Shown: positions 50,485 through 59,545 of the stretch, piece after piece
Layout: every line of letters starts with the position of its first letter
Position numbering within the stretch: the first letter of the stretch is position 1
Assembly: GCA_947627215.1 (NCBI GenBank)
Contig: CANQVD010000011.1
Span: forward strand, 1-64,000
Source: an uncultured Eisenbergiella sp.
GTDB lineage: Bacteria; Bacillota; Clostridia; Lachnospirales; Lachnospiraceae
Length of the DNA stretch: 64,000 bases
Reading direction: 5' to 3'
Translations under genes and position numbers: made by a program
The notes under the pieces: generated by a model
The model's input: only the letters and a program-made list of their open reading frames with translations
Databases searched by the model: none
What the model was told of the DNA's origin: nothing

Positions 50485-51360
50485 ATGCTGTATGAACTGA
50501 AAAACGAACGGCTGACGGTGAAGGTTTCCGATCAGGGAGGGACGCTGTGGTCCATCCTGGACCGGGAAGGGACGGAATACCTCTGGCAGGGGGATCCTCG
50601 CTACTGGGAGGACCGGGGGCCGAACCTGTTCCCCTATATCGCGCGGCTGACGGGACGCAGATACCGTCTGGACGGGAAAACCTATGAGATGGATATCCAC
50701 GGCTTTCTGAAGGATTCCGTCATGGAAATGAAAAGATCCGAGGCGGATTTCCTGAAGCTCTCCCTGAAGAGCAGCGAGGTCACTGAACAGCAGTATCCTT
50801 TTGATTTTACGCTGGATATCGAATACGCTCTCCGCGGAAGCGAGATTGAGATCACATTCCGGGTGCACAATCAGGATAGGAAAAAGATGTATTTCGGCAT
50901 CGGCGGACACCCGGGCTTTCAGGTGCCGCTGGAGGACGGCTATTCCTTCGAAGACTATCGGCTGGAATTCGCCGAAACGGCCGGCCCGAAGCGCATCGAG
51001 TTTTCTCCGGACTGCTTTGTGACGGGCAGGGAAACGGATTTCGCGCTGCAGGATGGCCGCATACTGCCGCTGCGCCACGATCTGTTCGATGAGGACGCCA
51101 TCGTCCTGCGGGATATGGCGAAGACGGTTTCGCTGGTTTCCGCCGGGAAGAAGGGCGTGCGCGTGAGCTATCCGCAGATGGATTACCTGGGCTTCTGGCA
51201 CATGCCGAAGACCGATGCGCCCTACGTGTGCATCGAGCCCTGGTCGTCCCTGCCCTCCCGCAAAGGCATAGTGGAGGATCTTTCCACCCAGCCGGGGCTG
51301 CTCTCTCTGGAGCCCGGCGCGGTCTATGAGAACCGCTGGAGCATCGAGATCCTTTCGTGA
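50485..51360 (+). CDS. Aldose 1-epimerase family protein
   Basis: This 291-residue galactose mutarotase-like protein of the LacX subgroup has FPYIARLTGRRYRLDGKTYE, DIHGFLKD with a catalytic His, GIGGHPGFQVPL with a second His, and the late acidic CIEPWSSLPSR. It interconverts anomers of hexoses or their phosphates. ATG 50485 lies behind AAAGGAGGGCATGGAGGC. Same direction as, and close to, the HAD phosphatase. Confidence 0.92.
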   Translation: MLYELKNERLTVKVSDQGGTLWSILDREGTEYLWQGDPRYWEDRGPNLFPYIARLTGRRYRLDGKTYEMDIHGFLKDSVMEMKRSEADFLKLSLKSSEVTEQQYPFDFTLDIEYALRGSEIEITFRVHNQDRKKMYFGIGGHPGFQVPLEDGYSFEDYRLEFAETAGPKRIEFSPDCFVTGRETDFALQDGRILPLRHDLFDEDAIVLRDMAKTVSLVSAGKKGVRVSYPQMDYLGFWHMPKTDAPYVCIEPWSSLPSRKGIVEDLSTQPGLLSLEPGAVYENRWSIEILS

Positions 51361-51499
51361 GTGCGGCTGCGTTCCATCGCGTTATTCCCTGCATTGCGGC
51401 CGGAATCGTGCAGGAATCCGACAGAAATCATAAAGGAATACGTCTGCGGTGGGATGACATTACTAAAAAACGTGCAGATGCACAAAAATAAGGTGTGCC

Positions 51500-52756
51500 A
51501 TGATAGAAATTAAGAGAGACGGCTATCTGCAGCAGTTGATTGAGCGAAAAGATAACGGGATGATAAAGGTGATTACCGGTATCCGCAGATGTGGGAAGTC
51601 GTATTTGCTTTTTACCATATTTAAAAGATATTTACTGGAAAACGGTGTTGATGCGGGGCATATTATTGAGATCGCGCTGGACGGTATTGAAAATGAGGAG
51701 TTGAGAGATCCCAGGATGTGCTTTCGGTATATCAGGGATGCTGTGAAGGATGCCGACAGGTATTATCTTCTTTTGGACGAGGTGCAGTTTATGCCGCGGT
51801 TTGAGGAAGTGCTGAACAGCCTGCTCCGTATGGGCAATCTTGATATATATGTGACCGGCAGTAATTCAAAATTCCTTTCCAGCGATATCGTGACGGAATT
51901 TCGCGGCAGAGGAGATGAGGTCAGGATTTATCCGCTGTCCTTTGCCGAGTTTTATTCTGTTTATGACGGTACCTATGACGATGCCTGGGAGGATTATATG
52001 ACTTATGGCGGCCTGCCGCAGGTCGCGGGTTTTCAGAGTGAACGTCAGAAGGCAGAATATCTGAAAAATATTTTTGCCAATGTATATCTGAAGGATGTTA
52101 TTGAAAGAAACAAGATCCAAAATGTGGAAGAGATCAGTATCCTGGTTGATGTGCTTGCGTCCGCGATCGGTGCGCCTACCAATCCGTCAAAGATCGCAAA
52201 TACTTTCGCCAGTGAACGCCAGATGAGTTATACCAATAAAACGATCTCCAATCACATTGATTATCTGGCGGAGGCTTTTCTGATCTCGAAAGCCTGGCGC
52301 TATGATATCAAGGGCAGAAAATATATTGGCGCAAACCTGAAATATTATTTCACGGATCTGGGACTTCGAAATGCCAGACTGAATTTCCGACAGCAGGAAC
52401 TTACTCATATCATGGAGAATGTCATATATAACGAGCTGCTGGTCCGTGGTTATAATGTGGATGTGGGTGTTGTGGAAACCTTCGGTAAGGATAAGGAGGG
52501 CCGACGCGTCCGAAAGCAGATGGAGGTCGACTTCGTGGTAAATCAGGGCAGCCGGAGGTACTATGTTCAGGCCGCATATGATATGAATTCGGAAGAAAAA
52601 CAGACGCAGGAATTTCATTCGCTGCGCAATATTCCGGATTCTTTTAAAAAGATCGTTATCGTCAGCGGAACGAAGAAGCCGTGGAGAAATGAAGAAGGCT
52701 TTGTGATCATGGGAATGAAGTATTTTCTTTTGAACAGAGATAGTTTGGAGTTTTAA
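51500..52756 (+). CDS. AAA ATPase with DUF4143 domain
   Basis: This 418-residue protein has Walker A GIRRCGKSY (about 27-35), Walker B YYLLLDEVQ and the sensor VTGSNSKFLSS. A C-terminal DUF4143 domain (about 200-390) contains ITDL-like YYFTDLGLRNARL and a PD-(D/E)XK-like pattern (MENVIYNELL, then MEVDFVV). These proteins are abundant in gut anaerobes and poorly understood. The gene is AT-richer than its neighbours, suggesting acquisition. It has its own leader and a strong terminator. Confidence 0.9.
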   Translation: MIEIKRDGYLQQLIERKDNGMIKVITGIRRCGKSYLLFTIFKRYLLENGVDAGHIIEIALDGIENEELRDPRMCFRYIRDAVKDADRYYLLLDEVQFMPRFEEVLNSLLRMGNLDIYVTGSNSKFLSSDIVTEFRGRGDEVRIYPLSFAEFYSVYDGTYDDAWEDYMTYGGLPQVAGFQSERQKAEYLKNIFANVYLKDVIERNKIQNVEEISILVDVLASAIGAPTNPSKIANTFASERQMSYTNKTISNHIDYLAEAFLISKAWRYDIKGRKYIGANLKYYFTDLGLRNARLNFRQQELTHIMENVIYNELLVRGYNVDVGVVETFGKDKEGRRVRKQMEVDFVVNQGSRRYYVQAAYDMNSEEKQTQEFHSLRNIPDSFKKIVIVSGTKKPWRNEEGFVIMGMKYFLLNRDSLEF

Positions 52757-52773
52757 CAATAAAGCTTTAAAGG

Positions 52774-52809
52774 AAAAACCGCCCGGCCTGTCCTGCACGG
52801 GCGGTTTTT
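52774..52809. terminator. Bidirectional terminator
   Basis: AAAAACCGCCCG (52774-52785) pairs perfectly with CGGGCGGTTTTT (52798-52809) between convergent genes. Confidence 0.93.
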
Positions 52810-52831
52810 CACCGCTGCGGCCCGCCGGCCC

Positions 52832-54805
52832 TCACTCCACCAGTTGCAGGTCGTACAGCTTCTTGTAAAGCCCGCCCTGCGCCAGGAGCTCCTGATGGGT
52901 GCCGGATTCCGCGATGCGTCCCCTGTGGACGACAATGATTTTGTCCGCGTGCTGGATCGTGGAGAGACGGTGCGCCACCATGATGGTGGTGCGGCCCTCC
53001 ATCAGATGCGCCAGCGCCTGGGTGATCAGGCTTTCGGTTTCCGTATCGATGTTGGCCGTGGCCTCATCCAGCACCAGGATGGAGGGCTTGTAGGCCAGCG
53101 TCCGGGCGAAGGAAAGAAGCTGCCGCTGGCCGGCGGAAAGGGTGCTGCCCCGTTCCGTCACCGGCTCGTGATATTTCCCGGGCATTTTTTCAATGAAGGA
53201 GTCCGCATGCACCGTTTCCGCCGCGCGGCGGACCTCCTCGGGGGTGATGTTGGGATTGCCCAGCGTGATGTTGCTCTCCACGTCTCCCGTGAAGAGGAAT
53301 ACGTCCTGCTGCACCTGTCCGATAGCGCCGCGCAGCACGTCCGTGTCGATGTCCCGGATGTTGACGCCGTCGATGAGGATTTCCCCCTTCTGGATATCGT
53401 AGTAACGGCCGATCAGGTTCAGGATGGAGGACTTGCCGGCGCCGGTGGCGCCCACGAAGGCCACCTTCTCGCCCGGACGGATGACAAAGCTCACGTCTTT
53501 TAAAATGTAATCTTCTTTTTCATAGGCGAACCAGACATGCCGGAATTCGATGCGGCCCTGGATGTTGACCTCCACCGGCCGGTCCGGGTTCACGATTTCC
53601 GGTTTTTCGTCCAGGATGGAAAACACCTTCTGAGCGGAAGCCAGCGAGGACTGCAGGGTGCCGAACTGCTCCGCCAGCTCCTGGATGGGATCGAAAAAGC
53701 TGCCGATATAGGTGATGAAGATGAACAGCGTTCCCAGAGAGAGGGAGCCGTTCAGAACCGAGCTGCTGCCGACGCCGATGACCAGGAGCAGGGCCAGTAC
53801 GGAGATCATATAAATGGAAGGGCGGAAAATGGCGAAGGTCATGACCTCACGCCAGTTGGCCTGATACAGCTCCCGGGATTTCTGCGTGAATTCTTTATAT
53901 TTCTGCTGTTCCCGCGCAAAAATCTGGATCAGCCGCATGCCGGAGATGTGCTCCGACAGAAACGTGTTGAGCTCCGTGATCTTGTTGCGGGTGATCTGAT
54001 AGGCCTTGCGGGAGTAATAGCGGAACACGAAGGTCAGCACCGTCACCACGGGCAGCAGGGCGAAGGAGATCAGCGTCATCTTCACATGAATGGAAAGCAT
54101 GACCACGGCATAGCCGAGGATCTTCACGACGTTTTTGAACAGACGGACGAGGATCGAGGAAAACAGTTCGTTGACGGCCTCGGTGTCGTTGGAGACCCGG
54201 GTCACCAGCTTGCCCACGGGGGTGGTGTTGAAAAAGCTTAAGGACAGGCTGTGAATATGCCCGAACACCTCCTCGCGCATTTTGAAGATAATGCTCTGGC
54301 CCATTTTCTGGAGCATCCAGGTGTCCGCGGTGTTCAGCACGAAGCCCAGCAGGAGCATGCCGAAATAGAGAGCGGCGGCGGTCAGAATGCCGGAAAAATC
54401 CCGGCGGCGCAGGAGCCTCAGATCCTCCCGGGAAAGCAGAATTGCACCGTCTGCCACATAGCCGGACAGCACCTGCGGCGGAGCCTCCCGCAGCGTCTCA
54501 CAGGTCTCCGGGTCCAGATCCAGGGCCATATAATACTGATCCTCGTAGAGAAAAATCTGACAGAGCGGGCCGGTTTCGCCCTCCGGCAGCTCCTGCGTCA
54601 GAAAAAGCCCCTGCCATGCGATGCTTCCGGGCGCGTCCTCCTGCACCCTGGCGAACGGCTTCTGATAACCGTTTATGTAGGTGTCGATGGCGTCGCCGAT
54701 GATGATGGGGCGATACAGCTCCACCACAATGATGAACAGCACCAGCAGGGTGGCCGCCGCCATCACTTTTTTATGCGGTTTCAAATAGGCGAATAGTCGT
54801 TTCAT
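52832..54805 (-). CDS. ABC exporter subunit, canonical ATP site
   Basis: This 657-residue half-transporter has six membrane helices (about 1-400) and an ATPase domain (about 420-657). It shows Walker A GATGAGKSS, signature LSAGQ and Walker B LVLDEAT with an intact catalytic Glu. The loop between helices 1 and 2 carries an insert of about 100 residues (about 40-135), as in YheH/LmrD-type subunits. It pairs with the gene 9 bp upstream to form a heterodimeric multidrug or lipid exporter. Confidence 0.93.
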   Translation of the reverse strand: MKRLFAYLKPHKKVMAAATLLVLFIIVVELYRPIIIGDAIDTYINGYQKPFARVQEDAPGSIAWQGLFLTQELPEGETGPLCQIFLYEDQYYMALDLDPETCETLREAPPQVLSGYVADGAILLSREDLRLLRRRDFSGILTAAALYFGMLLLGFVLNTADTWMLQKMGQSIIFKMREEVFGHIHSLSLSFFNTTPVGKLVTRVSNDTEAVNELFSSILVRLFKNVVKILGYAVVMLSIHVKMTLISFALLPVVTVLTFVFRYYSRKAYQITRNKITELNTFLSEHISGMRLIQIFAREQQKYKEFTQKSRELYQANWREVMTFAIFRPSIYMISVLALLLVIGVGSSSVLNGSLSLGTLFIFITYIGSFFDPIQELAEQFGTLQSSLASAQKVFSILDEKPEIVNPDRPVEVNIQGRIEFRHVWFAYEKEDYILKDVSFVIRPGEKVAFVGATGAGKSSILNLIGRYYDIQKGEILIDGVNIRDIDTDVLRGAIGQVQQDVFLFTGDVESNITLGNPNITPEEVRRAAETVHADSFIEKMPGKYHEPVTERGSTLSAGQRQLLSFARTLAYKPSILVLDEATANIDTETESLITQALAHLMEGRTTIMVAHRLSTIQHADKIIVVHRGRIAESGTHQELLAQGGLYKKLYDLQLVE

Positions 54806-54814
54806 AACGGTATG

Positions 54815-56587
54815 TCATCCTTCCGCCGCGAACGCGGCCCGTTTCTCTCCGATGGCGGCTTCCAGTTGCTGCTTCTCAAACATGTCGTAGTAAATGCCCT
54901 TCATCGCCATCAGCGTGCGGTGATCGCCGACCTCTCTGGCCTCCCCGTCCTCCAGCACCATGATCACATCGGCGTTCTGGATGGTGGAAATGCGGTGGGC
55001 GATCAGAATAGTGGTCTTGCCGCGCCGGTTTTCCTTCAGGTTTTTCAGGATCTGTTCCTCGGTGTCTGTATCCACGGCGGAGAGCGCGTCGTCCAGGATC
55101 AGGATGGGCGCGTCCTTCATCAGCGCCCGGGCGATGGAGCTGCGCTGCTTCTGGCCGCCGGAAAGGGTCACGCCCCGTTCGCCCACGATGGTTTCGTAGC
55201 CGTCGGGAAAGGCCACGATGTTGTCATGGATGCAGGAGGCCGTGGTGGCCCGGATGATGGCGTCCATGTTTTCTTCCTCCGCGCCGAAGGCGATATTGGA
55301 TTTCAGGGTGTCGGAAAACAGGAAGTTGTCCTGGGGCACATAGGCGATGTTCTCCCGCAGATCCTTTAACGGGATGGTGCCGATGTCCCGGCCGTCCAGC
55401 AGGATCATGCCGGGCTTGACATTGTACAGGTGCAGAAGCAGGTTCACCAGCGTGGATTTGCCGTTGCCCGTGCGGCCGATAATGGCCAGTGTGGTTCCCG
55501 CGGGGATCTCCAGGCTGATGTCCTTTAAGGTGGGCTCGCTGTGGCCCCGGTGGATGAAGGTCAGGTGGGAGAGGGTGATTTCGCCCTTTAAGGACGGCGT
55601 AGGCTCCACCTTATCGGAATCGAAGATTTCCGGCTTTTCCTCGAAAATCTCCTGCACCCGGCGGATGGAGGCGCTGCCCTGGGAAAACATGTTGATGGAA
55701 TCCCCGCAGGCCAGCATGGGCCAGACCAGCATGTTGATATACTGGTTGAAAGCCACGAAGCGGCCCAGCGTGATCTGTCCCGTGATGGCCAGATAGCCGC
55801 CGTATATCAGGGTGATCAGACTGCTCAGGCCGATGATGACGTCCAGCAGAGGCATGACCACGGCCTGCAGGCGCGCCACGTTCAGGTTTCGATCCATGGC
55901 GTGGCGGTTGGCCGCCAGAAAGCCGTACATCTGGGCCCGTTCCTGTACGAAGGCCTTGATGACGCGGACGCCGGAAAAGCTCTCCTGTACATAGTCGGTC
56001 AGATTGGACACCGCTTCCTGCCGCTCCCTGAATTTGGGCTTCATGATCTTGCCGTAATAGATCTCGCCGACGCAGATGAAGATCATGGGGATGACGGCCA
56101 GCAGGGTGAGTCTCAGGTTGACATAAAAGATCATCTGTCCGATCACCATGGCGGTCATGACTACGGCGTCGAAGACGCTGATGACGGCGGGACCGATGGC
56201 CATGCGGATCATGTTCAGGTCGCTGGTGAACCGGGTCATCAGATCGCCGGTCTTATGCCCGTTGTAATATTCCACGCTCATTTTTTCCAGATGGGCGAAC
56301 ATATCGTCCCGCAACTGCCGCTCGATGGCCCGGGCGGCGCCGAACAGAAAATAGCGCCAGAAAAAACGGCCCAGAGCCAGGGACGCGCCCAGCGCAAAGA
56401 TGATGAACAGATAATGGAAAATCTGGGGCATGTCCATGCTGTTGGCGGTCAGGCCGTCGGTGATGGCGCCGGTCTGCCTCGGGATGTAAATATTGAAGAA
56501 ATCCACGAAAAACAGCGTGACGATGCCGGCCGCATACTGGAATCTGTGGCGTTTGATGTACTGCCAGATGAATTGGAACGCGTTCAT
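54815..56587 (-). CDS. ABC exporter subunit, degenerate ATP site
   Basis: This 590-residue half-transporter has six helices and an ATPase domain with Walker A GRTGNGKST, signature LSGGQ and Walker B ILILDDAL. The catalytic Glu is replaced by Asp, the hallmark of the non-hydrolysing partner in LmrC/YheI-type heterodimers. ATG 56587 fits the conserved MNAFQFIWQYIKRHRFQY start; the GGAGG upstream is rather distant (13 nt). The gene begins only 30 bp after the tRNA-Ser terminator, so its promoter may lie in or beyond the tRNA. Confidence 0.93.
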   Translation of the reverse strand: MNAFQFIWQYIKRHRFQYAAGIVTLFFVDFFNIYIPRQTGAITDGLTANSMDMPQIFHYLFIIFALGASLALGRFFWRYFLFGAARAIERQLRDDMFAHLEKMSVEYYNGHKTGDLMTRFTSDLNMIRMAIGPAVISVFDAVVMTAMVIGQMIFYVNLRLTLLAVIPMIFICVGEIYYGKIMKPKFRERQEAVSNLTDYVQESFSGVRVIKAFVQERAQMYGFLAANRHAMDRNLNVARLQAVVMPLLDVIIGLSSLITLIYGGYLAITGQITLGRFVAFNQYINMLVWPMLACGDSINMFSQGSASIRRVQEIFEEKPEIFDSDKVEPTPSLKGEITLSHLTFIHRGHSEPTLKDISLEIPAGTTLAIIGRTGNGKSTLVNLLLHLYNVKPGMILLDGRDIGTIPLKDLRENIAYVPQDNFLFSDTLKSNIAFGAEEENMDAIIRATTASCIHDNIVAFPDGYETIVGERGVTLSGGQKQRSSIARALMKDAPILILDDALSAVDTDTEEQILKNLKENRRGKTTILIAHRISTIQNADVIMVLEDGEAREVGDHRTLMAMKGIYYDMFEKQQLEAAIGEKRAAFAAEG

Positions 56588-56617
56588 AGCTTTTCTGAAA
56601 CCTCCACGGGAACAAAA

Positions 56618-56641
56618 CAAGCCCCCAAATAAAGGGGCTTG
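56618..56641 (-). terminator. tRNA-Ser terminator
   Basis: CAAGCCCC (56618-56625) pairs with GGGGCTTG (56634-56641). On the minus strand it is followed by TTTTGTT. Confidence 0.75.
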
Positions 56642-56647
56642 CGTGAG

Positions 56648-56733
56648 CGGAGAAGGAGGGATTTGAACCCTCGCGCCTGTTACAGCCTACCGGTGTTCGA
56701 AGCCGGACCCTTCAGCCACTTGGGTACTTCTCC
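56648..56733 (-). tRNA. tRNA-Ser (anticodon CGA)
   Basis: This class II tRNA of 86 nt has acceptor GGAGAAG/CTTCTCC with discriminator G, an anticodon loop TTCGAAC giving anticodon CGA, a long variable arm and T arm GAGGG TTCAAAT CCCTC. It reads UCG. CCA is not encoded. Confidence 0.93.
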
Positions 56734-56913
56734 GTAAATGGGGATCCCTCCGGAAACGGACGTCTCCTCAGGGCATTCTCTATTCTACTCGAAAAGGCCG
56801 CGCCGCGCAAGAGGGAAATGCGGGATTTCGGGGGATTTTTTGCTGATTTTCACAGGGCTATGGGCGGCACCGGGGCTCCGCGGACAGGAACTTTCCCTTT
56901 TTGCCGAAAGTGG

Positions 56914-56942
56914 TTGACAACGCCTCCCGCAGATACTATACT
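56914..56942 (+). promoter_or_regulatory. acpP promoter
   Basis: Consensus TTGACA (56914-56919) and TATACT (56937-56942) with a 17-bp spacer, about 50 bp before the start codon. Confidence 0.85.
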
Positions 56943-56990
56943 TTCCTTGAAAACAGCCCTTTGATGAGGCACTAAAGGAGATCGTGTGCT

Positions 56991-57221
56991 ATGTTGGAGA
57001 AAATCGCGGATATTATTCGGGAGCAGTTGAACCTGGATGATGTGGAAATTACAGAGGATACCTCATTCAAGGATGATCTTCAGGCGGATTCGCTGGATCT
57101 GTTCGAGCTGGTGATGGCGTTTGAGGAGGAGTACGGCATCGAGATCCCGTCCGAGGACCTGGAGAAGCTTCAGACGGTGGGAGATGTGATGGAATACATC
57201 AAGGATCAGGGAATCGACTGA
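56991..57221 (+). CDS. acpP: Acyl carrier protein
   Basis: This 76-residue acidic four-helix protein has the phosphopantetheine attachment Ser in [20 protein letters not shown]. It carries acyl chains for fatty acid or related synthesis. CTAAAGGAGATCGTGTGCT precedes ATG 56991. It is monocistronic, with a strong promoter and terminator, and no fab, plsX or rnc gene adjoins it. It may therefore be a secondary carrier protein, or this genome has split the usual cluster. Confidence 0.93.
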   Translation: MLEKIADIIREQLNLDDVEITEDTSFKDDLQADSLDLFELVMAFEEEYGIEIPSEDLEKLQTVGDVMEYIKDQGID

Positions 57222-57245
57222 CAGACGAAGGTTCTGTGGAGATAA

Positions 57246-57289
57246 AAAGCGGAGCTGTCCGGCCCGGTGGGCATGGAGGCTCCGCTTTT
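57246..57289 (+). terminator. acpP terminator
   Basis: AAAGCGGAGC (57246-57255) pairs with GCTCCGCTTT (57279-57288), with A- and T-runs outside. Confidence 0.88.
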
Positions 57290-57324
57290 GTGTTCTCCGG
57301 GGGCGGATTCGCCGCGATCAGAAA

Positions 57325-57594
57325 TCAGTCGTGGTTTCGCTTTCCCCTTTTTCGCTGCCGCACGCATTCGGTCAGAAGGTACTCCACCTGGCTGTTGATG
57401 GAGCGGAAATCCTCTTCGGCCCAGGCGGCGATCTCATCCCAGAGGCTGGGAGAAAGGCGGAGAAGCATCTGCTTCTTCGCCTTTTCCCGTTCTTTCAGGG
57501 ATTTTTCTTTTTTCAGGATCTCCTGTTCGAGGGCCTGGATGTGCTCCAGCCGTTCCTGCAATTGTTTTTCTTTTTCATCGATACTCTGGGGCAT
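57325..57594 (-). CDS. Small Arc-like ribbon-helix-helix protein
   Basis: This 89-residue protein has an N-terminal coiled coil (KEKQLQERLEHIQALEQEIL) followed by an Arc-like RHH module (MLLRLSPSLWDEIAAWAEED, then INSQVEYLLTECV). It probably binds DNA as a dimer. It lies about 110 bp after the SPFH gene on the same strand. A palindrome at the SPFH promoter is a candidate target, but this link is inferred. Confidence 0.75.
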   Translation of the reverse strand: MPQSIDEKEKQLQERLEHIQALEQEILKKEKSLKEREKAKKQMLLRLSPSLWDEIAAWAEEDFRSINSQVEYLLTECVRQRKRGKRNHD

Positions 57595-57707
57595 GGATGA
57601 CCTCTGTTTCTAAGGGATGGACAGCGGGAAACCGCGTTTTGTAAAGGCTTTGCCGCAGGGAAATCGGCGGCCGCACGCAGGCGCGGACAGCAGTTTTTTC
57701 TTCTATT

Positions 57708-58724
57708 TTAATAGATGCTCCCGCTGTTTACAATGGGCTGGGCGTCTTTATTTCCGCAGAGGACCACCAGAAGATTGCTGACCATGGCGGCCTTGCGCTC
57801 TTCGTCCAGCACCACGATCTCCTCCTCGCCCAGCTCGTCGATGGCCATTTTCACCATGCTCACCGCGCCCTCCACGATCTTTTTCCGGGCGGCGATGATG
57901 GCTGTGGCCTGCTGTCTCTGCAGCATGGCGGCGGCGATCTCCTCCGCATAGGAGAGATGGGTGATGCGCACCTCCAGAATCTTCAGGCCGGCGTCGGCAA
58001 CCTTTTCCTGCAGCTCCTCCGTCATGCGCTCCGCGATCTCCTGGCTGCTCCCGCGCAGCGTCTTTTCGTCCTGTTCCCCGTCTTCATCCTCGTCGATGAC
58101 ATCGTAGGGATAGAGGCGGGCCACATTGCGGATGATGGAATCGCACTGAATGGAAAGATAGCGTTTGTAGTTGTCCACGCGGAATACGGCCCGGGTGGGA
58201 TCTGTCACCTGCCAGAGCACCACGGCGCCGATGATGACCGGATTGCCCAGCATGTCGTTGACCTTTTGCTTGTCATTGTTCAGCGTCAGGATTTTGGTGG
58301 AAATTTTGTTGCTGCCGGAAATGCTGGTATTGGTGCTGTTCCCGGAGGCCACCGTTTTCCCGCCGGGGTTGACGGCGGAGCAGAACGGATTCGTATAATA
58401 GAAGCCGGGCCTGCGGATCGTGCCGTAATAGCTGCCGAACAGGGTCAGCACCATGGCCTCGTTGGGGTTGACGGAATGAAATCCGGCGCACAGGATGCAC
58501 AGCGTGACGAGAGCGAGGACGCTGAACACGATGAGGATGACAGCCGGAACGGTCCTTTTCAGGTCAGCGAGAAAACAGCCGCCCACCAGGATCAGGACCG
58601 CGATGGGAAAACAGACCAGAATGGCGGCCAGGACGCCGGGCCCCCTCCTGGCGGTGATCTCCTTTTCCGTCACAGGCATGCTTCGGAGAGAATCGCCTCC
58701 TGCGGGATCATATGTCTGTGTCAT
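57708..58724 (-). CDS. SPFH/band 7 domain membrane protein
   Basis: This 338-residue protein has two N-terminal membrane helices (about 32-50 and 58-78). An SPFH domain (about 85-240) starts [19 protein letters not shown], and a helical tail contains [21 protein letters not shown] proteins form cage-like assemblies in membrane microdomains and influence protease or secretion systems. A long Asp/Glu insert ([13 protein letters not shown]) lies in the SPFH domain. AGAAGGGAGTTACAA precedes ATG 58724. Confidence 0.9.
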   Translation of the reverse strand: MTQTYDPAGGDSLRSMPVTEKEITARRGPGVLAAILVCFPIAVLILVGGCFLADLKRTVPAVILIVFSVLALVTLCILCAGFHSVNPNEAMVLTLFGSYYGTIRRPGFYYTNPFCSAVNPGGKTVASGNSTNTSISGSNKISTKILTLNNDKQKVNDMLGNPVIIGAVVLWQVTDPTRAVFRVDNYKRYLSIQCDSIIRNVARLYPYDVIDEDEDGEQDEKTLRGSSQEIAERMTEELQEKVADAGLKILEVRITHLSYAEEIAAAMLQRQQATAIIAARKKIVEGAVSMVKMAIDELGEEEIVVLDEERKAAMVSNLLVVLCGNKDAQPIVNSGSIY

Positions 58725-58756
58725 TTGTAACTCCCTTCTGCCGCCGCTTGCGGCAA

Positions 58757-58808
58757 TATGATATTATTTTGATATCATAAAAATATCACCACATGAGAGA
58801 GATGTCAA
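58757..58808 (-). promoter_or_regulatory. SPFH promoter with palindromic operator
   Basis: Minus strand: TTGACA (58808-58803), 17 bp, TATTTT (58785-58780). TATGATAT (58757-58764) and ATATCATA (58772-58779) form a perfect inverted repeat directly downstream of the -10, positioned to block initiation. Confidence 0.75.
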
Positions 58809-58871
58809 GAGATGGTCAATAATTTTTTCATTTTTTACGGCAACACCGATGTTCACGGGAGCAGAAGACGT

Positions 58872-58981
58872 CCCGCCGGGGAGAGCGCAGAAGCGGATGC
58901 GCGGGCCTTGGTGCCGGACGCAGCCGGATGATGCGTCCCGACACCGGCCCGCGCATCCGTTTCTGCGCTCTCCCCGGCGGG
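58872..58981. repeat. Long palindrome, type C
   Basis: 36-bp arms (58872-58907 and 58946-58981) pair with one mismatch, and the inner part (GGACGCA/TGCGTCC) extends the stem. The sequence is unrelated to types A and B. Confidence 0.88.
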
Positions 58982-59191
58982 CCCTTCCGCTTCGACGAAA
59001 ACCGGGTTCCCGCTTCCGCCGCGTTTTGGGGTGGCAAAGCGCCGCGAAATGTGATATGCTGAATACGAACAGCCGGACGGTGCGGGACCGGAAGGAAACA
59101 GGGGAGCGCCCCGGGCGCTCCATGCGGACGGGTCTTTCGGAAGGAACGCCGGCCGGAAAACAGGTTTTGGGAAAAGGACAGGTGGTGCGCG

Positions 59192-59545
59192 ATGGAAAAC
59201 AAACTGAACGGGAAACCGGGGAAAAAGGTTCTGTACTGCACGAAATGCGGGGCGGAGATCGAAACGAAATGGTGGAAGAAAATGCCGAAGAAATGTCAGA
59301 ATTGTAAGGCGGCCTTCACGCCGATCCCGTCTGACGGCTACGGGATGACCTGTGTGCTGATGCTCCTCCTGCTGGCGCTGGAGTTTCTGCTGCTGCATCT
59401 GATCCTTGGCGAGAGCAAGTTCGTGTGGCTGGTCCTCGCCCTGACTGTGTTCCCGATCCAGCGGTGGTCTGAGAACTGGTATCGCCTCCGCGGGAAAATA
59501 CGCTTCAACAATGTCGATCTGAAAGAGGAGGGGAAAAAAGAATGA
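59192..59545 (+). CDS. Zinc-ribbon membrane protein
   Basis: This 117-residue protein has an N-terminal zinc ribbon (YCTKCGAEIE, then KCQNCKAAF) and two membrane helices (about 52-72 and 76-92). No family name is recognised. It overlaps the GH31 gene by 4 bp (ATGA), so the two are translationally coupled. The start is ATG 59192 with only a weak upstream site. Confidence 0.75.
   Translation: MENKLNGKPGKKVLYCTKCGAEIETKWWKKMPKKCQNCKAAFTPIPSDGYGMTCVLMLLLLALEFLLLHLILGESKFVWLVLALTVFPIQRWSENWYRLRGKIRFNNVDLKEEGKKE

Larger units (their letters stand above)
58725..59191. other. Intergenic region between divergent genes
   Basis: This 467-bp gap holds the SPFH promoter/operator and the type C palindrome. 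No gene is supported. Confidence 0.6.
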
